This document shows positions 1 through 5,571 of a stretch of 5,765 bases of DNA, one piece after another. The stretch spans positions 1-5,765 of the forward strand of contig CACYBJ010000264.1 of the NCBI GenBank assembly GCA_902772565.1, given 5' to 3'. How positions within the stretch are numbered: position 1 is the stretch's first letter; each line of letters starts with the position of its first letter. Source of the DNA: an uncultured Lachnospiraceae bacterium. Its GTDB lineage: Bacteria; Bacillota; Clostridia; Lachnospirales; Lachnospiraceae. Under the pieces are notes generated by a model. The model was not told where the DNA came from. It saw only the letters and a list, made by a program, of their open reading frames with translations, and did no database searches. A program made the translations under genes and the position numbers.

Positions 1-9
1 ATCGTGACA

Positions 10-45
10 GAGTTTCGAAGAAACTCGTCTTTGAGACATCAAAGA
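10..45 (+). other. Two consecutive stem-loops left of the terminator
   Basis: Two perfect 7-bp stems follow each other. Hairpin A pairs GAGTTTC (10-16) with GAAACTC (20-26) around a GAA loop. Hairpin B pairs TCTTTGA (28-34) with TCAAAGA (39-45) around a GACA loop. The 3' arm of B shares bases 42-45 with the 5' arm of the terminator stem, so B and the full terminator cannot form together. This could be the 3' untranslated end of a transcript entering from the left, the tail of a small RNA, or, for hairpin A, a 17-bp DNA palindrome used as an operator. A TGA at 5-7 might end an upstream reading frame, but only one codon of it is visible, so no gene is called. Confidence 0.4.
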
Positions 46-70
46 AATCCAGAAGGGATTTCTTCTTTTT
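42..70 (+). terminator. Intrinsic terminator for an upstream + strand transcript
   Basis: A 9-bp perfect stem, AAGAAATCC (42-50) with GGATTTCTT (56-64), closes a 5-nt loop and runs straight into CTTTTT (65-70). This is the classic Rho-independent form on the + strand. No + strand gene precedes it inside the window, so it should end a transcript coming from the left. Read on the - strand the same stem is preceded by an A-tract and followed by only a short T run that is part of the stem, so it may also weakly stop the - strand gene that ends at 115. Confidence 0.7.
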
Positions 71-114
71 AGCGATAAGCGAATGCCTCTCAGTATCAAC
101 GAATCAAGCAGGAA

Positions 115-990
115 TCAGCCTGTGATCTCCATGTGGAGGTCGTCGATATAAAACGGCACATAGCAGGATACTATCGGGTTGTAAACCTCACCAAGGGTTG
201 CGAAGTAAAGGGACGGTGAAGGTTCTGCGGTATTAACCTTTGTGGTTACCTCCACGTAGTTCCATGTGTTCGGTGCAAGATCAAAGGTTTTAATCTTATA
301 AAATCCCTTTTCGTTGGCAAGGGCTTCTTCCGCAAAGGCTTCCGGAGCTGTTTCCTCGGAGGACTTTACTTCGGCTGCAGCATCTTCTGCAGGATTAAGG
401 TTGGACCAGAAGGCAAATGTAAGGCTGTCGGCTACTCCCAGTCCGAAATCGTCCGTGTAATAAACGAACATACCGAAGGTTATGGTTTTTCCCTGAAGTT
501 TACTTATATCCAGCACGTTGTTGGCGTTGATTCCAAAGTCGAGACCGGCAAAGCCCTTGGTGGACTGAAGTCTTGAGGTTATCTTTTCGGAGTTGTCGCT
601 TGAGTGCGCGTGAACATCGTCTATGGAAACAATTGCGCCGCCGAAGTTGTTGCTTGTTGGCATGAAGTTGTTGTAATACTCGTCGCAGTCGTTGTAGTAA
701 ACGGTGCTTCCCACTTCGTATGTGGGGGCTTCAAGAAGCATGCCTTCCTCGTCCCAGACAGCGGCGGAATTATAGAAGCCGTTCTGCCTTATTTCATATT
801 CCCATGAAAGTTCGTAGGGAAGGGGAGTAGGTGTTGCTGTTGCGGCGGCAGATGCCGAATCCGCAGTAGCTTTGGCAGCTGTAGCCGGCGTGGCACTTCC
901 TCCTTTTTTATTTTTCAGAATTACGGCCCCTGCAATAATTCCGGCAATTACCAGAACTACCAGGATGACGGCCGTTATTTTTTTATTCAT
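115..990 (-). CDS. Membrane-anchored extracellular protein with CBM-like beta-sandwich
   Basis: The product has 291 residues. Residues 1-26 are a short basic N-terminus (MNKK) and one hydrophobic helix ending in KNKK, with no lipobox cysteine, so it is either a membrane anchor or an uncleaved signal. Residues about 30-57 form a flexible Ala/Thr/Ser/Pro linker. Residues about 59-290 look like an all-beta jelly roll of the CBM4/9 kind: an early SSDNSEKITSR strand, KTITFGMFVYY, NTWNYVEVTTKV, and the C-terminal FYIDDLHMEI strand typical of such folds. An acidic Ala/Glu-rich insert lies at about 200-228. Cys102 and Cys276 could form a disulfide. No catalytic domain is visible. The start at 990 has AGAGG 8 nt upstream; the ATG at 1033-1035 lies inside the promoter spacer and cannot be transcribed from that promoter. 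Carbohydrate binding is inferred from fold-like motifs only. Confidence 0.82.
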   Translation of the reverse strand: MNKKITAVILVVLVIAGIIAGAVILKNKKGGSATPATAAKATADSASAAATATPTPLPYELSWEYEIRQNGFYNSAAVWDEEGMLLEAPTYEVGSTVYYNDCDEYYNNFMPTSNNFGGAIVSIDDVHAHSSDNSEKITSRLQSTKGFAGLDFGINANNVLDISKLQGKTITFGMFVYYTDDFGLGVADSLTFAFWSNLNPAEDAAAEVKSSEETAPEAFAEEALANEKGFYKIKTFDLAPNTWNYVEVTTKVNTAEPSPSLYFATLGEVYNPIVSCYVPFYIDDLHMEITG

Positions 991-1025
991 ACTCTTACCT
1001 CTCAGGTGTTTAAAACTGTAAGAAT

Positions 1026-1054
1026 AATGTAGCATCCGCCGTATTCTATGTCAA
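1026..1054 (-). promoter_or_regulatory. Sigma-A promoter of the CBM-like gene
   Basis: Read on the - strand, a consensus -35 TTGACA (1049-1054) is followed by a 17-nt spacer and -10 TACATT (1026-1031), with a TG one base before the -10 box (extended -10). Transcription would begin near 1019, leaving a leader of about 29 nt before the start at 990. The quality of this promoter decides the start codon of the gene, because the longer reading frame would start upstream of the transcript. Confidence 0.75.
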
Positions 1055-1097
1055 TTGTGTCAGGTTCCTAAAAATCTGTGAATTTCTGCCGATTTAA

Positions 1098-1126
1098 TTT
1101 ACAATGTTGTACTACTATGATAGAAT
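1098..1126 (+). promoter_or_regulatory. Sigma-A promoter of the S66 peptidase gene
   Basis: TTTACA (1098-1103), a 17-nt spacer and TAGAAT (1121-1126), with TG at 1118-1119 giving an extended -10. The start point would be near 1133 and the leader about 55 nt long. It lies back to back with the - strand promoter at 1026-1054, so the two -35 boxes are only about 43 bp apart. One regulator bound between them could affect both genes, though no clear operator is seen. Confidence 0.7.
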
Positions 1127-1175
1127 AATTTTGGATTTTTGCCCCTTATGGGCGTAACCCCCATTTTGGAATTAC

Positions 1176-1190
1176 AGAGGTATAATTTTG
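1176..1190 (+). promoter_or_regulatory. RBS that sets a TTG start
   Basis: AGAGG at 1176-1180 is followed by 7 nt and then TTG (1188-1190). The peptide from this TTG begins with the conserved S66 N-terminal strand, and the next in-frame ATG would delete it. The combination supports TTG as the real start. Confidence 0.7.
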
Positions 1191-2246
1191 ATTTATCCCG
1201 AGTTCATAAAAAAAGGTGACATCATCGGCTTTTGTGCACCCAGTGACGGCGATGCCGATGAAATAGGCGGTGCAAAGCTGGATTCTGCCGCAGAGCAGAT
1301 GACCCGCCGGGGCTACCGGGTGATTGAAACCTCCCTTACCAGATGCTCCGAAAAAGGAAAAAGCGGCGACGGACAGGGACGCGGCGCGGATTTTATGTCT
1401 CTCATCGAGAATCCCGAAGTGAAATCAGTTTTTTCCGTATCCGGCGGAGACTGGCTCTTTGAGATGCTCCCCTTTGTGGATTTTCAGAAGGTACGAGAGA
1501 ATCCAAAATGGTTTGAAGGCATGTCTGACCCCACGGGACTGGTGCACACCATAACCACTCTGGCAGATGTGGCATCCGTCTACTGTGCCAATGCAGGAGA
1601 ATTCGGAATGCAGCCCTGGGACGAAAGCCTTGTTAACAATTTCAGAATACTTGAGGGCGAGGATCTTATTCAGAAATCCTGCAGCCGTTTCCAGAGCGGA
1701 TGGCTGGACTATGAAACAGGCCGTGAAACCTACGCATTTGACAGTGATGTCAGCGTAAAGAGACTTGACAGTGACGGAAGCGTTACGGTCAGCGGAAGAC
1801 TTCTGGGCGGATGCATGGACGTTCTGGTGGGACTTTGCGGCACAAGATTTGACAGGACGGCGGCATTTGCCGAAAAATATGCAGAGGACGGAATACTCTG
1901 GTATCTGGAAGTCTTTTCAATGTCGCCCGAACTTATAGCATTTTATTTATGGAAATTTAAGGAAGCCGGATGGTTTAAGAATGCGAAGGGATTTCTTTTC
2001 GGAAGACCCTGCATGATCAATGATGCCTATTCGGCAGTAAGCTACGAAGAAGGTATAATGTCTGTTCTCTCAGACCTTAATGTGCCGGTTATTACCGGTC
2101 TTGACATAGGCCACAGACCGCCTCACTGGACTGTTATCAACGGTTCGGTGGGAGAATTTGCCTTCACTGCCGGCGAAACACATGGGGAAAATGAGCAGGA
2201 GGCTCACGGGACCGGCACGGCGCAGCTTAAGCAGTTCTTAAGATAG
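1188..2246 (+). CDS. S66 family serine peptidase (LD-carboxypeptidase / MccF-like)
   Basis: The 352-residue product has the S66 layout. Residues 6-19 (FIKKGDIIGFCAPS) are the opening strand. SVSGGDWLFEMLPFVDF (83-99) is the family glycine loop. Ser113 in GMSDPT is the expected nucleophile. Glu241 in WYLEVFSM and His309 in GHRPPH complete the Ser-Glu-His triad. The length is nearer to MccF-type members (about 340) than to LdcA (about 300). There is no signal peptide, so it should act in the cytoplasm. Family members release the terminal D-Ala from muropeptide tetrapeptides during wall recycling, or cleave peptidyl-nucleotide antibiotics (MccF); the sequence alone does not choose between these. 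The start is TTG, with AGAGG (1176-1180) 7 nt upstream and no in-frame ATG before codon 38, which would remove the first strand. It is followed codirectionally by a wall glucosaminidase, which favours the recycling role. Confidence 0.9.
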   Translation: MIYPEFIKKGDIIGFCAPSDGDADEIGGAKLDSAAEQMTRRGYRVIETSLTRCSEKGKSGDGQGRGADFMSLIENPEVKSVFSVSGGDWLFEMLPFVDFQKVRENPKWFEGMSDPTGLVHTITTLADVASVYCANAGEFGMQPWDESLVNNFRILEGEDLIQKSCSRFQSGWLDYETGRETYAFDSDVSVKRLDSDGSVTVSGRLLGGCMDVLVGLCGTRFDRTAAFAEKYAEDGILWYLEVFSMSPELIAFYLWKFKEAGWFKNAKGFLFGRPCMINDAYSAVSYEEGIMSVLSDLNVPVITGLDIGHRPPHWTVINGSVGEFAFTAGETHGENEQEAHGTGTAQLKQFLR

Positions 2247-2322
2247 GGCGAAGCGGACGGGTGCCACGCCGGCGGCATGGTACTTATCATGATATTTGTA
2301 TATGGGGAAGGGAAATAAACCC

Positions 2323-2338
2323 GGAGGATATGGTATTG
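2323..2338 (+). promoter_or_regulatory. RBS that favours a TTG start over a nearby ATG
   Basis: GGAGG at 2323-2327 is the only strong Shine-Dalgarno in the gap. It is 2 nt from ATG 2330-2332, which is too close for normal initiation, and 8 nt from the in-frame TTG at 2336-2338, which is ideal. The two starts differ by two residues, and both give a complete signal peptide. Confidence 0.6.
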
Positions 2339-5098
2339 AAAGAAAAGTATTTAAAAGCGGTCATAAGTTTCATACTTGTGCTTGCCATGTTTATCGGCAT
2401 GATACCGCTGTTTAACAAAGCAACGGAAACTACGGCAGATGCGGCCTCTTACACGCCGGGCTACGTAAATGTGTCCAGTACCTTAAATGTAAGGACTTCC
2501 GCATCTACTTCTGCAAGCAAGCTTACCTACAAAGGAAATGTGGTTGTACTTTGGGCGGGCCAGAGAATAGACATTATTTCAACCGTGGTAGATAACTGGT
2601 ATCAGATTGAATTTGATTATGACGGAACCAGGCTTCGCGGCTGGGTAATGCGTTCTTACATTGTGGTTCATGACGGAACCTACAATGCCACATATGCCGC
2701 TCAGTTAAGGTCTCTCGGATTTCCGGAGTCCTACATAGCACCTCTTTGCTATCTCCACTCCAAGTACCCGGCATGGACTTTTAAGCCCTACTTTACAGGC
2801 GGCGGTACAAGCCTTGCCACATCTCTTGACTGGGAGACTGCGGTAAATAACGAAAACAAGCTTCATGTGAGCCTTTTTGCCACCATGAGCTCCATATATT
2901 ATCCGGAATCCTGGTTTTCAACCATGGCCGGAGCCTATGACTGGAAAACGGACTCCTACATTAAGTACGACAGCTGCTATCAGGCTTCCAAGGAACTGGT
3001 GGCCTATCTGATGGATCCACGTAACTTCCTTACGGACAGACTTGTTTTCATGTTCGAAAACAATGCCTACAGTGCGGGAAATCAGACGGAGCCCGGCGTA
3101 ATTGCCATGTGTACCGGCACTTTCCTGGCGGGAACCTATGACGGAACCCACACCTACTCCTCACTGATTATGACTGCTGCGGCACAGTCGGGAGTAAGCC
3201 CTTATTTCCTTACCACAAGAATTCTTCAGGAAATGGGCACCAAGGGAACCACGGGTTCCATCAGCGGAACCTACGGAGACTATCCGGGATACTATAACTA
3301 TTACAATATCAGCGCTACGCCTCCGGATCCCATAACCAATGCTCTTAAGTACGCAGCCGCCTCCGGCTCCTACGACAGACCTTGGAACACAAGGGAAAAG
3401 GCAGTAATCGGCGGCGCCAAGTTTATCGGAAAAGAATATATTAACAGAGGACAGAATACACTCTATCTTCAGAAGTTTAATTTCACGGGAACATCTACCT
3501 ACGGTCATCAGTACATGGGTAATGTATTTGCCCCTGTATCGGAAGCATCCAACGTATACGGACGTGCGGGATCGGCTACATCTGCCATTGAGTTCTCCAT
3601 TCCGGTATTTAGAAATATGCCTTCCGAGAATGTTCCTCTTCCCACAAAGTGCGGAAGTCCGAACAACTATCTGAAGGAACTCTCCGTTCAGGGAGTGACC
3701 CTTGACAGAGCCTTTGATTTCACGGTAACAAGCTACCAGGCATCGGTTGACTGGAACGTTGAATCCGTAAAGATTACGGCAACACCTGTTAACTCTCAGG
3801 CAACCGTAACGGGAATCGGTACCGACGGAACCGTGGCCCTTGCCGAAGGCTATAACAAAATAGTGATCAAGGTTACATCCGGAAGCGGAATTGTGGGAGC
3901 CTACACTATCATTATATTCCGCGATTACAAGATAATTCCGGATATTCAGAAATCAACGGCCTTTATGGTTGTGGGCGAAACCGAAAAGCCGGCGGTAAAT
4001 ATCTACCCTGCGGCTGCGGCTGCTACCAATCCGGCCCTCACATGGAAGAGTTCCAATCCGAAGGTGGCAACGATAGACGCCAACGGAAACATAACGGCTC
4101 TGGCGGCGGGAACTACGGAAATAACCGTGACCTCGGTAAAGAGCGGGCTTTCCGACAGCTGCATTTATACCATCAGGGAAATGAACCCTAACATAAAGAG
4201 AATAAGCGGCGACAGCCGTTATGATACTTCCATTGCGGCTGCAGAGCAGCTTAAGAGTGTTTACGGCGTTGAGAAATTTGAGAATATAGTGGTTGCCTCC
4301 GGCGGCGGATATGCAGATGCCCTCTCCGGCAACTACCTGGCATCGGTTAAGAATGCGCCTATGCTTCTTACAGCCAGCTCCCAGATGACAAAGATCACCG
4401 ACTACATAAAAGCCAACCTTGCGGAAGGCGGTACGGTATATGTCCTGGGCGGAACCGGAGCAGTGCCGTCAAGCTTTGAGGATAAGATGGGAGATGCCTA
4501 TGCAGGCAGCATCGTAAGACTGGCAGGTAACAACAGATACGAAACCAACCTGATGATCCTTAACGAAGCTGGAGTTTCGGAAAACAGCGATCTTCTGGTG
4601 TGCACCGGTACGGGCTTTGCGGATTCCCTTTCCGCATCTGCCGTAGGAAAACCCATACTTCTTGTGCCGACTGCGGTACTTGACATACAGAAGGAGTTCC
4701 TTGACAGCCTCGGAAGCAATAACAATATTTATGTAATCGGCGGAAGCGGAGTTATCAGCAATACTCTGGCAAGATCCTTTACAGCCTACGGCAACGTAAA
4801 GCGTATCTACGGCTCAGACCGATTCGAAACGGCTGTTAATGTTGCAAGAGAATTCTTTGATAATCCTGAAAGAGTTGTTCTGGCATATGCCCAGGACTTC
4901 CCGGACGGACTTTCGGCAGGTGCCCTGGCATCGGCCATTAATGCGCCGTTACTCCTTGCCCAGGATGCGGAAAGACCTGTTGTGGCGGGTTGCACCTATC
5001 GCAACAGTCTTAAGAAAGAACTTTCGAGTATGTATGTAATGGGCGGAAAGGCTCTGGTAAGAGACATCATTGCCCTCAGAATATTCGAAGGAAAGTAA
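2336..5098 (+). CDS. Secreted modular N-acetylglucosaminidase with SH3b, Ig-like and CWB2 wall-binding domains
   Basis: The 920-residue product is predicted to be an exported peptidoglycan hydrolase. Domains: signal peptide 1-36 (KEKYLK, a long hydrophobic core, then a likely cut after ADA); SH3b about 42-111 (LNVRTSAS to GWVMRSYI); glucosaminidase (GH73-like) about 122-400; cadherin-like beta-sandwich about 442-528 (NYLKELSVQGVTL to YTIIIFRD); Big_2 Ig-like about 539-613 (TWKSSNPKVATIDANGNI); three CWB2 repeats 620-717, 726-819 and 821-920. In the enzyme domain, Glu299 in RILQEMG is the expected catalytic acid, and DPRNFL, GYYNYYNI, RPWNTR and INRGQNTLYLQKF are typical of clostridial wall glucosaminidases. 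It should cut glycan strands at GlcNAc while held on the wall by CWB2. The start is uncertain: GGAGG (2323-2327) lies 8 nt before TTG 2336 but only 2 nt before ATG 2330. A GTG at 2261 would add an unlikely charged extension before the signal peptide. It lies 89 nt after the S66 gene and probably shares its transcript. Confidence 0.9.
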   Translation: MKEKYLKAVISFILVLAMFIGMIPLFNKATETTADAASYTPGYVNVSSTLNVRTSASTSASKLTYKGNVVVLWAGQRIDIISTVVDNWYQIEFDYDGTRLRGWVMRSYIVVHDGTYNATYAAQLRSLGFPESYIAPLCYLHSKYPAWTFKPYFTGGGTSLATSLDWETAVNNENKLHVSLFATMSSIYYPESWFSTMAGAYDWKTDSYIKYDSCYQASKELVAYLMDPRNFLTDRLVFMFENNAYSAGNQTEPGVIAMCTGTFLAGTYDGTHTYSSLIMTAAAQSGVSPYFLTTRILQEMGTKGTTGSISGTYGDYPGYYNYYNISATPPDPITNALKYAAASGSYDRPWNTREKAVIGGAKFIGKEYINRGQNTLYLQKFNFTGTSTYGHQYMGNVFAPVSEASNVYGRAGSATSAIEFSIPVFRNMPSENVPLPTKCGSPNNYLKELSVQGVTLDRAFDFTVTSYQASVDWNVESVKITATPVNSQATVTGIGTDGTVALAEGYNKIVIKVTSGSGIVGAYTIIIFRDYKIIPDIQKSTAFMVVGETEKPAVNIYPAAAAATNPALTWKSSNPKVATIDANGNITALAAGTTEITVTSVKSGLSDSCIYTIREMNPNIKRISGDSRYDTSIAAAEQLKSVYGVEKFENIVVASGGGYADALSGNYLASVKNAPMLLTASSQMTKITDYIKANLAEGGTVYVLGGTGAVPSSFEDKMGDAYAGSIVRLAGNNRYETNLMILNEAGVSENSDLLVCTGTGFADSLSASAVGKPILLVPTAVLDIQKEFLDSLGSNNNIYVIGGSGVISNTLARSFTAYGNVKRIYGSDRFETAVNVAREFFDNPERVVLAYAQDFPDGLSAGALASAINAPLLLAQDAERPVVAGCTYRNSLKKELSSMYVMGGKALVRDIIALRIFEGK
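4193..5095 (+). repeat. Three tandem CWB2 (cell wall binding 2) protein repeats
   Basis: The coding sequence holds three diverged copies of about 95-100 residues, at 4193-4486, 4511-4792 and 4796-5095. Each opens with an R-x-x-G-x-x-R-[YF]-[DE]-T block (RISGDSRYDT, RLAGNNRYET, RIYGSDRFET), then an A-D-x-L-S or D-G-L-S block, then a P-[MIL]-L-L motif (PMLLT, PILLV, PLLLA), then a Y-V-x-G-G strand. The P-x-L-L motif matches the ILL motif described in Clostridioides difficile Cwp proteins, where three CWB2 domains together bind an anionic wall polymer. Three copies is the usual number for a working anchor. The third copy ends at the stop codon and lacks the usual tail after the GG strand. Confidence 0.85.
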
Positions 5099-5110
5099 AA
5101 AAGGCAAAAT

Positions 5111-5145
5111 AAAAGAACCTCAGTTTTTGCTGAGGTTCTTTTTTG
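5111..5145. terminator. Bidirectional intrinsic terminator between convergent genes
   Basis: AGAACCTCAG (5114-5123) pairs perfectly with CTGAGGTTCT (5130-5139) around a TTTTTG loop. On the + strand the stem is followed by TTTTTTG then TTTT. On the - strand it is followed by TTTTATTTTG. It therefore should stop both the glucosaminidase transcript, whose stop codon ends at 5098, and the csp transcript, whose stop lies at 5162-5164. A-T pairs at 5111-5113 with 5140-5142 can lengthen the stem to 13 bp. Confidence 0.9.
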
Positions 5146-5161
5146 TTTTAGGTAAGAAAGA

Positions 5162-5362
5162 TTAAATCTTCTTTACGTTTGCTGCCTGAGGTCCCTTTTC
5201 TCCGTCTGTTACGTCGAACTCAACCTTGTCGCCTTCTTCAAGAACTTTGAAGCCTTCCATGCTGATTGCGGAGAAATGAACGAAAACATCGTTTCCTTCT
5301 TCGTCGGAAATGAATCCGTAACCCTTTTTGGCATTAAACCACTTTACTGTACCCTGTTTCAT
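5162..5362 (-). CDS. csp: Cold shock protein, CspA/CspB family
   Basis: The 66-residue product is a complete single cold shock domain (OB fold) that binds single-stranded RNA or DNA and acts as an RNA chaperone in the cytoplasm. RNP1 is K13-GYGFIS-19 and RNP2 is V26-FVHFSAI-33. Trp8, Phe17, Phe27, His29, Phe30 and Phe38 supply the aromatic binding face. GPQAANV near the end is the usual C-terminal strand. Length is normal for the family. The start at 5362 has AGAGG about 7 nt upstream and gives the standard MKQGTVKWFN opening; a longer frame from 5452 would begin inside the promoter and adds no recognisable sequence. It is monocistronic, with its own promoter and terminator. Whether it is cold-induced or constitutive cannot be told from the sequence. 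Confidence 0.96.
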   Translation of the reverse strand: MKQGTVKWFNAKKGYGFISDEEGNDVFVHFSAISMEGFKVLEEGDKVEFDVTDGEKGPQAANVKKI

Positions 5363-5377
5363 ATAAATCCTCTTTCT

Positions 5378-5408
5378 TGCCGCAAAAATGTGTCTCCGGT
5401 GTGCGGCA
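5378..5408 (-). promoter_or_regulatory. Stem-loop in the csp leader, just upstream of the RBS
   Basis: On the - strand, TGCCGCA (5402-5408) pairs perfectly over 7 bp with TGCGGCA (5378-5384) around a 17-nt loop. The stem ends a few bases before the AAGAAAGAGG ribosome binding site and leaves it single-stranded. The loop holds CCGGAGA, a second Shine-Dalgarno-like string. Structured leaders that regulate translation or stability are known for csp mRNAs in other bacteria; that this one does so is inference. Confidence 0.5.
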
Positions 5409-5429
5409 CCCCCTATTCCAGATAAACTG

Positions 5430-5459
5430 ACTATACCCCTGTTTTTCATCAATTGTCAA
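5430..5459 (-). promoter_or_regulatory. Sigma-A promoter of the cold shock gene
   Basis: On the - strand, consensus TTGACA (5454-5459), an 18-nt spacer and TATAGT (5430-5435). The start point would be near 5423 and the leader about 60 nt. It is one of the strongest-looking promoters in the window, as expected for an abundant small protein. Confidence 0.75.
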
Positions 5460-5513
5460 TTAAAATTTGAAAACAAGGGCGTTTAAGGGAAATAAAATTA
5501 AATAAGTAAGCAT

Positions 5514-5542
5514 TTTACTGCATTAATATGATAAAATATAAA
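5514..5542 (+). promoter_or_regulatory. Probable sigma-A promoter of the M16C protease gene
   Basis: TTTACT (5514-5519), a 17-nt spacer and TATAAA (5537-5542) in an AT-rich stretch, giving a leader of about 23 nt. An overlapping alternative is the extended -10 TG-A-TAAAAT (5529-5537), which lacks a good -35. One of the two is likely used; the sequence does not settle which. Confidence 0.5.
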
Positions 5543-5571
5543 ATGCACGACTGTGTTTAGCGGAGGAATTA

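Noticed and set aside
3..122. Open frame on the + strand through the left edge (to TGA 120-122), and a second one ending at TAG 70-72
   Set aside because: Both run through the hairpins and the terminator T-tract, and the peptides are Phe/Ser/Lys-rich with no recognisable features. Coding through a terminator is unlikely.
991..1035. N-terminal extension of the CBM-like gene from the ATG at 1033-1035 (- strand)
   Set aside because: That codon falls in the spacer of the promoter at 1026-1054, ahead of the expected transcript start. The ATG at 990 has a good RBS and begins a normal membrane segment.
1148..1219. Small upstream reading frame of 23 codons from ATG 1148 overlapping the S66 start
   Set aside because: No Shine-Dalgarno precedes it and the peptide shows no leader-peptide pattern. 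It is most likely chance.
2262..2277. GC-rich inverted repeat (TGCC/GGCA around CGCCGGCG) between the S66 and glucosaminidase genes
   Set aside because: The stem is short with a mismatch and no T-tract follows, so it is not a terminator. It could slow polymerase or mark an operator, but nothing supports this.
2261..2335. N-terminal extension of the glucosaminidase from GTG 2261
   Set aside because: It would place about 25 mostly polar residues before a clear signal peptide, and there is no ribosome binding site at usable distance from 2261.
2247..2335. Independent promoter for the glucosaminidase gene
   Set aside because: AT-rich strings such as those near 2286-2303 exist, but no -35/-10 pair with 16-18 nt spacing stands out.
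2574..3508. Antisense reading frames opposite the glucosaminidase gene
   Set aside because: They lie within a well-supported gene, have no RBS or domain features, and look like shadows of its codon pattern. The same holds for the short frames at 604-807, 1567-1758, 4498-4725, 4807-4995 and 4839-5039.
5363..5452. 30-residue N-terminal extension of the cold shock protein
   Set aside because: The extension covers the promoter and leader, resembles no csp family sequence, and the start at 5362 has a good RBS and the standard N-terminus.
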